Numbered from the stretch's first letter, positions 43,366-52,166 are shown. The stretch is DNA of 64,000 bases from Lachnospiraceae bacterium (GCA_024698715.1 JAILRA010000024.1:85140-149139), one strand, 5' to 3'. The notes: generated by a model from the letters alone, not told the origin. Program-made: numbers and translations.

Positions 43366-44427
43366 ATGGAATACGTAATTGAATTAAAAAATGTTGATAA
43401 AGAATTTAAAGTTTTAAACAGACACGAAGGCTTAAAAGGAAGCTTTCAGGATCTGTTTTCAAGAGATTACAAGATAATCAAAGCAGTTAACGATGTTTCG
43501 ATGAACATCAAACCCGGTGAGATCGTAGGTTACTTAGGACCCAACGGTGCCGGAAAATCCACAACCATCAAAATGATGACAGGTGTTTTACAGCCCACAA
43601 GAGGAGAAATTCTCGTAAACGGAAGAATCCCTTACAAGAACAGAACCGCCAATGCACAGAACATCGGTGTTGTATTCGGACAGCGTTCACAGCTCTGGTG
43701 GTCGCTTCCTCTGGTAGAGTCATTCAAATTACTGAAGGATATTTACGGGATTTCTGATAAAGATTACAAGGATATGCTGGCCCTTTATGAGTCACTTGTC
43801 GACATCAAGGAACTTTATTCAAAACCCGTTCGACAGATGTCTTTGGGACAAAGAACCTTAAGCGATATTCTGGCGGCGTTTTTACACAATCCGCCCATCG
43901 TTTTCCTTGACGAGCCTACGATCGGTCTTGATGTATCGATGAAAGCGAAGATCAGAAACCTTGTAAAAGCACTCAATAAGGAAAAGAACACAACCGTAAT
44001 CCTTACAACCCACGATATGGGCGACGTCGACGCTTTGTGCGAGAGGATCGTTATCATCGATAAAGGTACAATGCTTTACGACAATGACATCGAGCACTTA
44101 AGAAGCTTCTTCGGTGCATACAGAACCCTGCTCATCAAGACTCAGAAACATCCCGAGGAACTTTCGGATGACGAAAAGAATGCAGAACTTTCAAAAGTTG
44201 AAAAGATCGTAAAAGAAGACTTTGCGGATAAGGATTTCACATTCTCTTTAAGTGATGAAGGCTGGTGCAGCATTCTTATTGACGAAAATCAGGTAAGACT
44301 TATGAAGGTCTTAAACCACATCCAGGAAAAGATGAAAGTCTACGACGTTCGTCTCGAAGAGATCTCAACAGAGAGTGTTATCCGTAAGATTTACGAGGAT
44401 GCGGAAAATCTTAAGAAAGCAAATTGA
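43366..44427 (+). CDS. ABC-2-type transporter ATPase (COG4586-like)
   Basis: A 353-residue ATPase subunit. Walker A LGPNGAGKST, signature MSLGQRTLSD, Walker B IVFLDEPTIGLD and the switch His (TTHDMGD) are all present. The extra N-terminal segment before Walker A (EGLKGSFQDLFSRDYKIIKAV) and the ~100-residue C-terminal extension are typical of COG4586 proteins, which pair with two specific ABC-2 permeases. Both permease genes follow (gaps of 25 and 1 bases), giving a complete three-gene exporter. The substrate is unknown. A short palindrome (TTAACGTTAA) lies about 35 bases upstream of the start. Confidence 0.94.
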   Translation: MEYVIELKNVDKEFKVLNRHEGLKGSFQDLFSRDYKIIKAVNDVSMNIKPGEIVGYLGPNGAGKSTTIKMMTGVLQPTRGEILVNGRIPYKNRTANAQNIGVVFGQRSQLWWSLPLVESFKLLKDIYGISDKDYKDMLALYESLVDIKELYSKPVRQMSLGQRTLSDILAAFLHNPPIVFLDEPTIGLDVSMKAKIRNLVKALNKEKNTTVILTTHDMGDVDALCERIVIIDKGTMLYDNDIEHLRSFFGAYRTLLIKTQKHPEELSDDEKNAELSKVEKIVKEDFADKDFTFSLSDEGWCSILIDENQVRLMKVLNHIQEKMKVYDVRLEEISTESVIRKIYEDAENLKKAN

Positions 44428-44452
44428 TCTAATTTGATGAGGAAAAAACATT

Positions 44453-45259
44453 ATGAGAATCAAAGCTTGCGTTGCCCTTACAAAAGCGTCAATCATGGAC
44501 TTTTTGCAGTTCAGACTGAGTGCGTTTGTAATGTTATTAGGCAACATCATATATTTGATAGTTATTTACAATTTATGGCGTGCAATTTATGCGTCCGTCG
44601 ATAATGCGACCATCAACGGAATGAGTTTCAACGATACCATGATCTATCTGGTACTTGCGTCGGCTCAGTTCACTTTTATGGAAGCTTATCTCGTGTGGAT
44701 GATGGGAAGAGCCATTCAAAGCGGTAAGATCGTGCTCGATCTTCTGAAGCCGGTACCGTATGCACAGTACCTTTTGTTCGGACTTGAAGGCGGAAACCTT
44801 TGTGCGTTTGTAGTTACATTTATACCGACATTTATCATTGTAGAGATCATCACAAAGGGTGCCATTCACATTGGTGTAAATATACTTTTTTACCTTGCAG
44901 CGGCACTTTTGGGTATGATAATCAATTTTGCGATCGACTTTTTTGTCGGAACGATCTGTCTTTATACACAGTCAACATGGGGCATCAACATCATGAAGGA
45001 AGTAGTTGTTCTCTTCTTATCGGGAGCTACCGTTCCTCTTGCATTTTTCCCTGAGACACTGAAAAAGATAGCTTTGTTTTTACCGTTCCATGCGATATAC
45101 AATACACCCCTTACTTTCCTTACAAAGGGGCATGAAATGGGGCTCGGTGAATCGTTTCTTTTAATCGGGGAGCAGGCTTTATGGGCTGTTGTGCTTCTGA
45201 TAATCGGCAAGATCTTCTGGAAACTTTCCGAGAGGATCATTACCGTAAACGGAGGTTGA
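44453..45259 (+). CDS. ABC-2-type permease subunit (COG4587-like)
   Basis: A 268-residue permease with six hydrophobic segments. It is the first of two different permease subunits of the three-gene exporter. The stretch SGKIVLDLLKPVPYAQYLL between membrane segments 2 and 3 is characteristic of this family. Its last codons form the GGAGG ribosome site of the next gene, whose ATG starts 1 base after this stop codon, so the two permeases are made in equal amounts. Confidence 0.9.
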   Translation: MRIKACVALTKASIMDFLQFRLSAFVMLLGNIIYLIVIYNLWRAIYASVDNATINGMSFNDTMIYLVLASAQFTFMEAYLVWMMGRAIQSGKIVLDLLKPVPYAQYLLFGLEGGNLCAFVVTFIPTFIIVEIITKGAIHIGVNILFYLAAALLGMIINFAIDFFVGTICLYTQSTWGINIMKEVVVLFLSGATVPLAFFPETLKKIALFLPFHAIYNTPLTFLTKGHEMGLGESFLLIGEQALWAVVLLIIGKIFWKLSERIITVNGG

Positions 45260-45260
45260 G

Positions 45261-46058
45261 ATGAAAAGATTAGGATTTTATATATCAATTTACAGAAAAA
45301 TAATCATACAGGACATAAAAAGTAAAATGAGCTATCGTTCGGATTTCATCATTTCGATGATAGGTATGATCATTACCGATATTTCCGAGCTTCTGGCATT
45401 TTACATCATGTTCCTTAATTTCCCCAGTGTATGCGGATGGACATACCATGAGATGCTTTTCTTATACGGTTTCTCACTGGTGGCGCTCACACCGCTTCAG
45501 TGTCTTTTCGACAATAACTGGAATTTAAGGCATTACGTTTATGAAGGCGATTTTATCAAATACTGTTTCCGCCCCATCAACATTTTCTTTTACTTTATTT
45601 CGGAGGACTTTGATACAAAGGGCCTGGGACAGTTTTTCGTGGGAATGGGAACCATCGTTTATGCATGGTATAAGCTCAGCCTGCCGGTAACGTTTTTCAA
45701 TATAGCAGCACTTATTGTGGCGTTGATCGCAGCTTCGCTTTTCATGGTTTCGATCATGAACATTGCGGCGGCCAGCTGCTTCTTCCTCACGAACTCGGGT
45801 TATATCATGGTCACGATGAACAAGTTCAGGGATTACGCAAAGTATCCTGTGACCATTTTCCCGATATTCTTCAGAATCATATTTACATTTATAATTCCGA
45901 TAGCTTTTATCGCATACTTCCCGAGTCTCGTGATCTTAAGACCTCAGGAAATACCCTTCCTAACCTGGTTTTCACCTGTTTACGGAATAATCTTCTTCTT
46001 CATCTCATATAAAATATGGATGTGGGGAGCCGGTAAATACTCGGGCACAGGTTCGTGA
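45261..46058 (+). CDS. ABC-2-type permease subunit (COG3694-like)
   Basis: A 265-residue permease with six hydrophobic segments, the second permease of the exporter. YEGDFIKYCFRPINIFFYFISEDFD corresponds to the cytoplasmic loop seen in the first permease and marks the COG3694 group. It is translationally coupled to the upstream gene. The transcript ends at the terminator beginning 9 bases after the stop codon. Confidence 0.9.
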   Translation: MKRLGFYISIYRKIIIQDIKSKMSYRSDFIISMIGMIITDISELLAFYIMFLNFPSVCGWTYHEMLFLYGFSLVALTPLQCLFDNNWNLRHYVYEGDFIKYCFRPINIFFYFISEDFDTKGLGQFFVGMGTIVYAWYKLSLPVTFFNIAALIVALIAASLFMVSIMNIAAASCFFLTNSGYIMVTMNKFRDYAKYPVTIFPIFFRIIFTFIIPIAFIAYFPSLVILRPQEIPFLTWFSPVYGIIFFFISYKIWMWGAGKYSGTGS

Positions 46059-46066
46059 TATAATAT

Positions 46067-46093
46067 AAAAGCCGTCAGAAAAGGCGGCTTTTG
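46067..46093 (+). terminator. Terminator after the ABC-2 operon
   Basis: Arms AAAAGCCG and CGGCTTTT with a 10-nt loop; the T-rich right arm supplies the U tract. Confidence 0.75.
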
Positions 46094-46144
46094 TATTACT
46101 GAAATGATTGAAAATCCGGTCGGAAACTGAGAAAGGGCAGGAAA

Positions 46145-47272
46145 ATGATACTTCTTGTAATAGATACACAAAAAGGGATAACAAACGAAAACTTATATGA
46201 GTTTGACAGATTTAAAATCAATGTTTCGACTCTGATCTCGGAAGCCAGAAAAAACGGAACGGAAGTTGTTTTCGTAAGACATGATGACGGTCCGGGCAGC
46301 GGTTTTTCTGCCGGAGACGAGGCATATGAGATATATGAAGGGTTTGCACCCGTTGACGGAGAAAAGATCTTTGACAAGAGCGTAAACAGTGCTTTTCACG
46401 CGTCATCAGGTCTTTTGAAATATTTAAAAGACAAGGATGAAAAGACTGTTATCGCAGTCGGTCTTATGACAGATTTCTGCATGGACGCAACAATTAAGAG
46501 CGGATTTGAAAACGGTTTTGAAATGATCGTTCCGGCATTCTGCAATTCCACAATGAAAACCAATGAATTTATGAGTGCCGAGAATGCTTATCGTTATTAC
46601 AATGAATTCATGTGGCCTGAAAGATATGCCGGATGTGTGAGTTTCGAAGATGCTCTTTCCATGATCAAAGAGAATAAGAAGGCTGAAAAGGCAGCAGACA
46701 GATCAGGCATTAATCCATGCGGAACGCTTGATATCGAAACAGACAGACTTTTATTAAGAGCGTTTACTTATGAAGATACCGAATCTATGATGAGAAACTG
46801 GGTTTCGGATGATGATGTACAGGATAAGTACGGCGAGCCTTCCTACAAGACAAAGGAAGCCGTTAAAGGTTTGCTGGATAAGTATATTACAGGATATAAA
46901 AGTGAATATTTTTATCGCTGGGCAGTGATTGAAAAAGAGTCCGGCGAGTGCATAGGACAGATCGCATATTTTCTGGTCGATAAAAACAATCAATTCGGAG
47001 AGATTGAGTACTGTATCGGAACTGCTTTCCAGGGAAAAGGATATGCGACCGAAGCAACAAAAGCGGTCATAGCCTACGGGTTTGAGAAGATCAATCTTCA
47101 TAAGGTTCAGATCTGTGTCAGACCGTCAAACCTTCCATCAAAACGTGTGATAGAAAAATGCGGATTTACTTATGAAGGTACTCTTCGCGAATATTTTTAC
47201 AGACACGGAAAGTTTGAGGGCAGAATGTTTTACTCGATTTTGAGAGACGAATGGAAAAGTACTCTTGATTAA
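46145..47272 (+). CDS. Isochorismatase-like hydrolase fused to GNAT acetyltransferase
   Basis: A 375-residue two-domain protein. Residues 1-175 are an isochorismatase-like cysteine hydrolase with a complete catalytic set: Asp7 (VIDTQKG), Lys78 (FDKSVNSAF) and Cys112 (MTDFCMDAT). Residues about 195-370 are a RimJ/RimL-type GNAT domain (LDIETDRLLLRAFTYED, acetyl-CoA loop in GTAFQGKGYATEATKAVIAYGF, closing motif NLPSKRVIEKCGFTYEGTLREYF). The frame is uninterrupted and the two domains are joined by a short Lys/Ala-rich linker. Hydrolases of this type often act on amides or pyrazinamide-like compounds. A joint role, perhaps hydrolysis followed by acetylation, is a guess. Another GNAT gene follows. 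Confidence 0.9.
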   Translation: MILLVIDTQKGITNENLYEFDRFKINVSTLISEARKNGTEVVFVRHDDGPGSGFSAGDEAYEIYEGFAPVDGEKIFDKSVNSAFHASSGLLKYLKDKDEKTVIAVGLMTDFCMDATIKSGFENGFEMIVPAFCNSTMKTNEFMSAENAYRYYNEFMWPERYAGCVSFEDALSMIKENKKAEKAADRSGINPCGTLDIETDRLLLRAFTYEDTESMMRNWVSDDDVQDKYGEPSYKTKEAVKGLLDKYITGYKSEYFYRWAVIEKESGECIGQIAYFLVDKNNQFGEIEYCIGTAFQGKGYATEATKAVIAYGFEKINLHKVQICVRPSNLPSKRVIEKCGFTYEGTLREYFYRHGKFEGRMFYSILRDEWKSTLD

Positions 47273-47331
47273 TACGGGAAGATGTGGTTTGATAACTAAA
47301 AGTGATTTTTGAATAAAAGAGGGAAAAGATT

Positions 47332-47877
47332 ATGATTTTAGAAGAAGAAAGACATATATTAAACGGAAAAGAAGTTGTTTTCAGGAGTCCGAAGATCGAA
47401 GAAGCCGATATGCTTATTAAGTATTTAAAAACAGTCACCGGCGAGACAAGATTTTTGATGTGCGAATCCGATGAAGTAAAGTATACAACGGAAAGCGAAG
47501 TTGAATTCTTAAAGGAACACAATGAATCATCCAAAGGTCTTTTGATGCTTGCTTTCGTAGACGGAGAGCATGCGGGCAACTGCTCGTTCTTACAGGTAGG
47601 CGGCACCAGAAGAAGTGCACACCGCGCATCGCTCGGAATCGCTCTTTACCAAAAATACACAGGCTTCGGTCTTGGAAGAATGATGATGGAGCGTATGCTT
47701 GAGATAGTAAAAGATCTCGGATTCGAGCAGGCGGAACTCATCGTTATCGGCGGAAATGACAGAGCATATCATCTCTACGAAAGCCTCGGCTTCAAAGAAA
47801 CCGGTCGAGTTCCCAACGCCAACAAATACGACGACGGAACATATGCGGATGATATCCATATGGTAAAGATCCTCTAA
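47332..47877 (+). CDS. GNAT-family N-acetyltransferase
   Basis: A 181-residue single-domain acetyltransferase. Motifs: ASLGIALYQKYTGFGLGRMMMERMLEIVKDLGFEQAEL with the acetyl-CoA loop, then GGNDRAYHLYESLGFKETGRVPNANKY, typical of the RimI/ribosomal-acetyltransferase-like group. The substrate is unknown. It begins 59 bases after the fused hydrolase/acetyltransferase gene with an AGAGGG ribosome site and ends 20 bases before a strong terminator, so the two may share a transcript. Confidence 0.92.
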   Translation: MILEEERHILNGKEVVFRSPKIEEADMLIKYLKTVTGETRFLMCESDEVKYTTESEVEFLKEHNESSKGLLMLAFVDGEHAGNCSFLQVGGTRRSAHRASLGIALYQKYTGFGLGRMMMERMLEIVKDLGFEQAELIVIGGNDRAYHLYESLGFKETGRVPNANKYDDGTYADDIHMVKIL

Positions 47878-47897
47878 ATTATTTGAAAATAAGTGAA

Positions 47898-47936
47898 TCC
47901 GGCAATGGTTTAGTTTAAACTGTTGCCGGTTTTTTA
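47898..47936 (+). terminator. Terminator after the GNAT gene
   Basis: Arms CCGGCAATGGTTTA and TAAACTGTTGCCGG (one T-G pair) with a 3-4 nt loop and six T residues. Confidence 0.9.
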
Positions 47937-47948
47937 TATTTTTAAAAT

Positions 47949-48051
47949 ACGCATTGCGTGGAAATACTAAGCGTGATACACTTCTATTATCCTCGCATTG
48001 CGAGGCATAAGGAAAATGATGATTGAAACTGTAACAGAAATGTGGTACAAT
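47949..48051 (+). promoter_or_regulatory. Toxin-antitoxin promoter with two upstream palindromes
   Basis: TTGAAA (48023-48028), a 17-nt spacer and TACAAT (48046-48051) lie directly before the toxin gene. Two palindromes share the core CGCATTGCG: one at 47949-47959 and a longer one (CCTCGCATTGCGAGG) at 47991-48005. They are likely binding sites, perhaps for the antitoxin. Confidence 0.55.
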
Positions 48052-48055
48052 ACAG

Positions 48056-48442
48056 ATGGATAAGAACACTAATTTAATTTATGAGGGGCAATACCATCGA
48101 GTTGAGTGGTATTATGACGAAAAAGGCTATAGCCAGCCATATGAGTATTTTATTAAATCAAATTCAAATCAAAAAAGAAAATTCTTGATATTGATAAAAA
48201 AGATGGCTGATTTTGGTGTAATCTTTGATAAAACAAAGTTTAGAAATGAAGGAGAAGGTATTTACGCTTTTAAACCACAGCCTGACAGATATCTTTGTTT
48301 TTTCTTTGATGATAAAAAAATAATTGTCACAAATGCTTTCAGGAAAAAATCTGATAAACTGCCGGTTAGTGAAAAAGAAAAAGCATTAAAGATAATGAGA
48401 GCATATAAGGACAGCCTTGAATTCACAGCAAGAAAGGATTAA
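48056..48442 (+). CDS. RelE/HigB-like toxin (Gp49 family)
   Basis: A 128-residue basic protein resembling the phage-derived Gp49/HigB toxins of the RelE superfamily, which cleave mRNA at the ribosome. Recognisable parts: YHRVEWYYDEKGYSQPYEYFIK near the start, the strand YAFKPQPDRYLCFFF, and the late segment IIVTNAFRKKSDKLPVSEKEKA, where Arg and Lys residues normally line the active site. The antitoxin gene follows 4 bases later, the toxin-first order of higBA. The ATG at 48056 lies only 5 bases after the -10 box and lacks a ribosome site, so the message may be leaderless or the true start may be elsewhere. Codon use is more A+T-rich than the neighbours, suggesting acquisition. Confidence 0.85.
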   Translation: MDKNTNLIYEGQYHRVEWYYDEKGYSQPYEYFIKSNSNQKRKFLILIKKMADFGVIFDKTKFRNEGEGIYAFKPQPDRYLCFFFDDKKIIVTNAFRKKSDKLPVSEKEKALKIMRAYKDSLEFTARKD

Positions 48443-48446
48443 GAAA

Positions 48447-48749
48447 ATGAAATCCACATTTGATGAATTTATTACCGATAATCCCAAACAGAAGAAAATG
48501 TTTGACCAGGAATACGAAGAATTTTTATTATCAGAGTTTATTATTCAAAAAATGGAAGAAGAGCATTTGTCGGTAAGATCTTTGGCAAAAAAGGCGGATG
48601 TTTCGCCTACCGTTATACAAAAACTCAGAAACAGTGAAACTGCAGAAAATATAACATATAGTACTTTTCTGTCTGTTATTAAATCGTTAGGATATCGAAT
48701 GATACTTGAAAGATATCCATCTTCTGAAACTAAAATCCTTCAAAAGTAG
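48447..48749 (+). CDS. HigA-like antitoxin (XRE helix-turn-helix)
   Basis: A 100-residue protein with an N-terminal acidic segment (1-35) that probably binds and masks the toxin, and a helix-turn-helix (about 38-90; LSVRSLAKKADVSPTVIQKLRNSE). It follows the toxin gene by 4 bases, with AAGGA about 7 bases ahead of the ATG at 48447; an earlier TTG in the frame at 48417 would overlap the toxin gene and is less likely. Antitoxins of this type usually repress their own promoter, here possibly through the palindromes at 47949-48005. Confidence 0.88.
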   Translation: MKSTFDEFITDNPKQKKMFDQEYEEFLLSEFIIQKMEEEHLSVRSLAKKADVSPTVIQKLRNSETAENITYSTFLSVIKSLGYRMILERYPSSETKILQK

Positions 48750-48781
48750 AATATTTAAAATGAAAAGAAGAGGGTAATTAA

Positions 48782-49054
48782 ATGGATACTGCAGCAATGA
48801 TTAGAAGATTAAGAGAAAGTGTAAATATGTCCAGAAAAGAATTTTCTGAACATACAGGGATACCTGTCAGAACATTGGAGGATTGGGAAGCCGGAAGACG
48901 GACTCCGCCGGAATATATTCCAAGATTGATATGGTATCAGTTAAAATATGAAAAACTACTGGCAAAACCGAAAGAAGGATGGGAGTCGTTTGTAAAAGCG
49001 ACAGACATGTTTTCTCATGATTTCATGGAAGATGGAAGAAGTGAACAGAAATAG
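48782..49054 (+). CDS. Small helix-turn-helix protein
   Basis: A 90-residue protein with an XRE-type helix-turn-helix at about 5-45 (IRRLRESVNMSRKEFSEHTGIPVRTLEDWEAGRRTPPEYIPRLI). The C-terminal 40 residues are charged and unrecognised. It starts 32 bases after the antitoxin gene with a GAGGG ribosome site and shares the same A+T-rich composition, so it probably belongs to the same mobile cassette. It may be a third regulatory component or a remnant of another toxin-antitoxin pair. Confidence 0.8.
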   Translation: MDTAAMIRRLRESVNMSRKEFSEHTGIPVRTLEDWEAGRRTPPEYIPRLIWYQLKYEKLLAKPKEGWESFVKATDMFSHDFMEDGRSEQK

Positions 49055-49070
49055 TGGAGTTGGTGAATTT

Positions 49071-49106
49071 AATGGCTTTAAGAATATTTTTCTTTAGGCC
49101 ATTTTG
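49071..49106 (+). terminator. Terminator after the toxin-antitoxin cassette
   Basis: Arms AATGGCTTTAAG and CTTTAGGCCATT (one mismatch and one T-G pair) with an A/T-rich loop, then TTTTG. Confidence 0.65.
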
Positions 49107-49153
49107 TGTTAGAATAATACCGAAAAAACAAATAAAAACAGAGGCAGGAATAA

Positions 49154-49762
49154 TTGGGTATAAATCAGGATAATAACAAAAAAGATCCGCTTGCATGGGA
49201 AGAAATAAAGACGGAACATATTATAGAGGACGAATGGATAGATTTCAGAAAATCCACGTACCGTTTTCCCGACGGCAGGGTATTCGAGCCGTATTACAGC
49301 TATTCGAGAAGAGACTATGTAGTTATCGTGGCAACGGATACCGACGGAAATTATATATGCGTCCGCCAGTTCAGACAGGGGATTAGGAAAGTTACCACGG
49401 AGTTTCCCGCGGGAGGAATTGAAAGAGAAGGCGGCAAAGAATATAAAAGCAGTGATTCGGAGGACGCCGAGGATGCTCTTGATGCGGCAAAGCGCGAACT
49501 GAAAGAAGAAACAGGGCACGAATCCGATGAATGGGAGTTTCTTTTAAAAATTCCCTCAAATGCCACGATATCGGATAATTATGCATATCTGTTCGCGGCT
49601 AAAAACTGCAGGAAAGTATCGGGGCAGTCGCTTGATGAGACCGAGTATCTGAATGATCAGAAATATTCCGCAAAAGAAATAGAGGAAATGATCGAAAGCG
49701 GTGAATTTGCACAGGCAATTCACATTCTTTCATGGTATCTGAGCCGTAAAGATCAAAAATGA
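49154..49762 (+). CDS. Nudix hydrolase, ADP-ribose-pyrophosphatase-like
   Basis: A 202-residue enzyme of the Nudix superfamily, which cleaves nucleoside diphosphates linked to another group; overall shape and length resemble ADP-ribose/NDP-sugar pyrophosphatases. The catalytic helix DALDAAKRELKEETGHE fits E-x7-REL-x-EE-x-G. The loop between the first Gly pair (PAGGIERE) and that helix carries an acidic insertion (around SSDSEDAED) of about 15 residues, longer than usual. The frame starts at a TTG (49154) with GAGG and AGGA sites upstream; no ATG gives a complete fold. It is a single-gene unit between a terminator and the chemoreceptor promoter region. Confidence 0.9.
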   Translation: MGINQDNNKKDPLAWEEIKTEHIIEDEWIDFRKSTYRFPDGRVFEPYYSYSRRDYVVIVATDTDGNYICVRQFRQGIRKVTTEFPAGGIEREGGKEYKSSDSEDAEDALDAAKRELKEETGHESDEWEFLLKIPSNATISDNYAYLFAAKNCRKVSGQSLDETEYLNDQKYSAKEIEEMIESGEFAQAIHILSWYLSRKDQK

Positions 49763-49782
49763 TATTTGATACCGTAAAAATA

Positions 49783-49809
49783 TAAAAAAAATATTGAAAA
49801 TGTCGAAAT
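49783..49809 (+). promoter_or_regulatory. Candidate sigma-28 (motility) promoter for the chemoreceptor gene
   Basis: TAAA (49783-49786), a 15-nt spacer and GTCGAAAT (49802-49809) match the flagellar sigma factor consensus (TAAA, then GCCGATAA/T) at 10 of 12 positions. The chemoreceptor start is 119 bases downstream. The region is A/T-rich, so a chance match is possible. Confidence 0.4.
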
Positions 49810-49927
49810 AAAATTATAGGCTTTTTTTAGATAAAACAGTAATTTGTTAAAATCCGGAAATGAAAAAACGAATACCGGCAAATGTGAAAATATTTAAAGG
49901 AGTTTCGGAAAGAGGGGAGTCAGGATT

Positions 49928-51940
49928 ATGAAGAAAAGGAAGTCTCTTAAGAAATCATTACTCAGCAGTATCATCATTTTCGTTGCGATCACAATAGTTA
50001 TTATCACGCAGATTACAATAAAACTTGCGGTGGACAATATTCAGCCGCTTACAAATATCGTGCTGGCGCGCGAGACCATAGCATATTCAAACGAGATCAG
50101 CGGCTGGTGGAATAACATAGAGGAAAGAGTTCTGCAGACGGCATATGTTTACAGAAACACTCCGAAAAATTCGTATGAAGACACCAGAAACATGCTTCTT
50201 GAGTTAACCAAACTGGATCCGGATTCGCAGGATATCTATATGGCATTCGGAGACGATTCGGTATTTCTGGACGGTTCCGGATGGATCCCCGATGATACTT
50301 TTGTTTTTACCGACAGAGGATGGTATAAGGGAGCGCTTGAAAAAAACGGTGAGTTATATTCTTCGGAGCCTTATATTGATGCTTCGACCGGAAAAACCTG
50401 TCTTGCCTGCTCCATAATGGTCGACAAAAATGTTGTATTGAGCAGCGATATCAATTTTGACAAAGTCGCCGAAAAGGTAAACAACTTCAAATCCATTTCG
50501 GATGAAGCACAGTATTATATCATCAACAAAGAAACCAAGGAAATACTTGTCAGCAGCAACGTTTCCACAGTCGGACAGTCTCTTTCGGAAGCGGTCGATC
50601 CCATAATACTCGGACTTGCACCGATTTTTGATTCGCTGGACAAAAGCCCTACGGCGAGTGCGGATAAAGTAGTTTCAGCCAAGACCAAAGCGGGAAGAAT
50701 GATGTTTACGGCCGCGGATATCGAAGGAACTTCGTGGGTTGTTGTAAGTGCGGTTCCGGCACAGCTTTTGGGCAACAGCATTATGAAAGTTATGATCGTT
50801 ACTTTCGTAAGCGCGATAATTTTCCTTTTGATCCTTTCCGTGATTTTCTATTTGATCTTAAACAAGGCAATAAATCCTGTTACAAAGGTTACCGAACGCA
50901 TAACGGATATCAGCAAGGGTGATTTTACCGTAAAGCTCGTACCCGAAGGAAACAACGAGATCACGACATTAAGCGAATCGCTGAATGAGTACATAGAAAA
51001 AATGAGAAGTACTCTTCAGAGTCTTTCGGATATTTCCGGAAACATGAACTCCAGAGCCGGCGAATGCTTTGATATATCACGCAATCTTTCGAGTGCTAAC
51101 CATAATCAGGGCGAATCCATCGAAAAGCTCAACGATACCTTAAACGGAATGAACTCATCCATCGAAGGACTTGCGGATGCGGCACAGGATCTGGCAAAAA
51201 CTTCGGGACAGCTTACCGAAAACGCCGAAAATGTCAAGAATCTCTGTCAGGAAACCAAGGAAGCTTCCAATACCGGCCGCAGTGAGATGGAAAGCATGAC
51301 GAAAAACGTTGAGACGTTGAATGAAACGATCAACGAACTGACTGCACTTATCAGAAGCACCGCAAAATCCATCGAGGAAATTACGGGAATAACCGAGACG
51401 ATCAACGAAATTTCCGATCAGACCAACCTTCTGGCACTCAATGCTTCGATCGAGGCCGCAAGAGCCGGAGAGATGGGACGCGGCTTTGAAGTTGTTGCTT
51501 CAGAAGTCGGATCGCTCGCAAACCAGTCTTCAAATGCGACACAGAATATCCGTAAACTTATCGAAGATATCACCAAAAACATTGCGGATATCAACAATAA
51601 AGCAGACATATGCGTTAAGGATATGGAAGAATGCGTTAACGGTGTTGAGAATGCCAACAGATCGTTTAACAAGATCTACTCGGATGTTACCAAAGCGACC
51701 GACGGAATTATCGAGATCACTAACGGTATCACAAAGATCAGTGATTTTGCTTCCACAAATGCGGTAACGACCAAGGCACAGGCCGAAAACATCAACGAGA
51801 TCATCGATTTGAGCGATATGATCGTCAGCGAGAACAACAAACTTAGAAAAGAGACGGAAAATATCACCAATATTTCCGAAAATCTCAACATGTATTCGGA
51901 TGAGATCAATTCGGATCTTTCGCAATACAAAGTCCAGTAA
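49928..51940 (+). CDS. Methyl-accepting chemotaxis protein with Cache sensor
   Basis: A 670-residue chemoreceptor. Membrane segments at about 13-35 and 278-302 flank an extracellular double-Cache domain (36-275), a fold that usually binds amino acids or organic acids. HAMP follows (about 300-355), then the long signalling coiled coil with the conserved hairpin tip ([37 protein letters not shown], about 495-535). This tip docks CheA and CheW, so the organism is probably motile. A motility-type promoter may lie upstream. It ends 24 bases before the promoter of the leader-ORF/ABC system. The ligand is unknown. Confidence 0.96.
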   Translation: MKKRKSLKKSLLSSIIIFVAITIVIITQITIKLAVDNIQPLTNIVLARETIAYSNEISGWWNNIEERVLQTAYVYRNTPKNSYEDTRNMLLELTKLDPDSQDIYMAFGDDSVFLDGSGWIPDDTFVFTDRGWYKGALEKNGELYSSEPYIDASTGKTCLACSIMVDKNVVLSSDINFDKVAEKVNNFKSISDEAQYYIINKETKEILVSSNVSTVGQSLSEAVDPIILGLAPIFDSLDKSPTASADKVVSAKTKAGRMMFTAADIEGTSWVVVSAVPAQLLGNSIMKVMIVTFVSAIIFLLILSVIFYLILNKAINPVTKVTERITDISKGDFTVKLVPEGNNEITTLSESLNEYIEKMRSTLQSLSDISGNMNSRAGECFDISRNLSSANHNQGESIEKLNDTLNGMNSSIEGLADAAQDLAKTSGQLTENAENVKNLCQETKEASNTGRSEMESMTKNVETLNETINELTALIRSTAKSIEEITGITETINEISDQTNLLALNASIEAARAGEMGRGFEVVASEVGSLANQSSNATQNIRKLIEDITKNIADINNKADICVKDMEECVNGVENANRSFNKIYSDVTKATDGIIEITNGITKISDFASTNAVTTKAQAENINEIIDLSDMIVSENNKLRKETENITNISENLNMYSDEINSDLSQYKVQ

Positions 51941-51964
51941 GGTTTAAAGAAATTGGAAAAAAAC

Positions 51965-51994
51965 TTGACAGTTATATGACATAGACTTTATACT
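51965..51994 (+). promoter_or_regulatory. Strong promoter of the leader ORF / ABC exporter system
   Basis: TTGACA (51965-51970), 18-nt spacer, TATACT (51989-51994), just after the chemoreceptor stop codon and 30 bases before the leader ORF. Confidence 0.7.
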
Positions 51995-52023
51995 TGGAAA
52001 AAATGACAGAAAGGAGAATCAAA

Positions 52024-52143
52024 ATGTTTAACCGTAAGCAGAATACAGCCGAATATACAATTACTGCTTTTGTTCATGTGTCATTCATGAAGAAATATAA
52101 TATTTTGCCCTGTGATAAGGATAAGCATCGATTCTTCTCGTAA
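52024..52143 (+). CDS. 39-residue leader peptide of a probable attenuator
   Basis: A short ORF (starts MFNRKQNTAEY, ends DKDKHRFFS) with one of the best ribosome sites in the region (AAGGAG, 7 bases ahead of the ATG) and its own strong promoter. It has no signal peptide or membrane segment and matches nothing I recognise. The last codons (Asp31-Lys34, GATAAGGATAAG) overlap the sequence TAAGGATAAG (52116-52125), which can pair with 52171-52180 in the terminator just downstream. A ribosome moving through this end would block that pairing. It is therefore best read as a regulatory leader like B. subtilis BmrB, rather than a peptide with its own job. A small secreted or toxic peptide remains possible. 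Confidence 0.7.
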   Translation: MFNRKQNTAEYTITAFVHVSFMKKYNILPCDKDKHRFFS

Positions 52144-52166
52144 ATACATTTTTCAGAGGATTTCAT

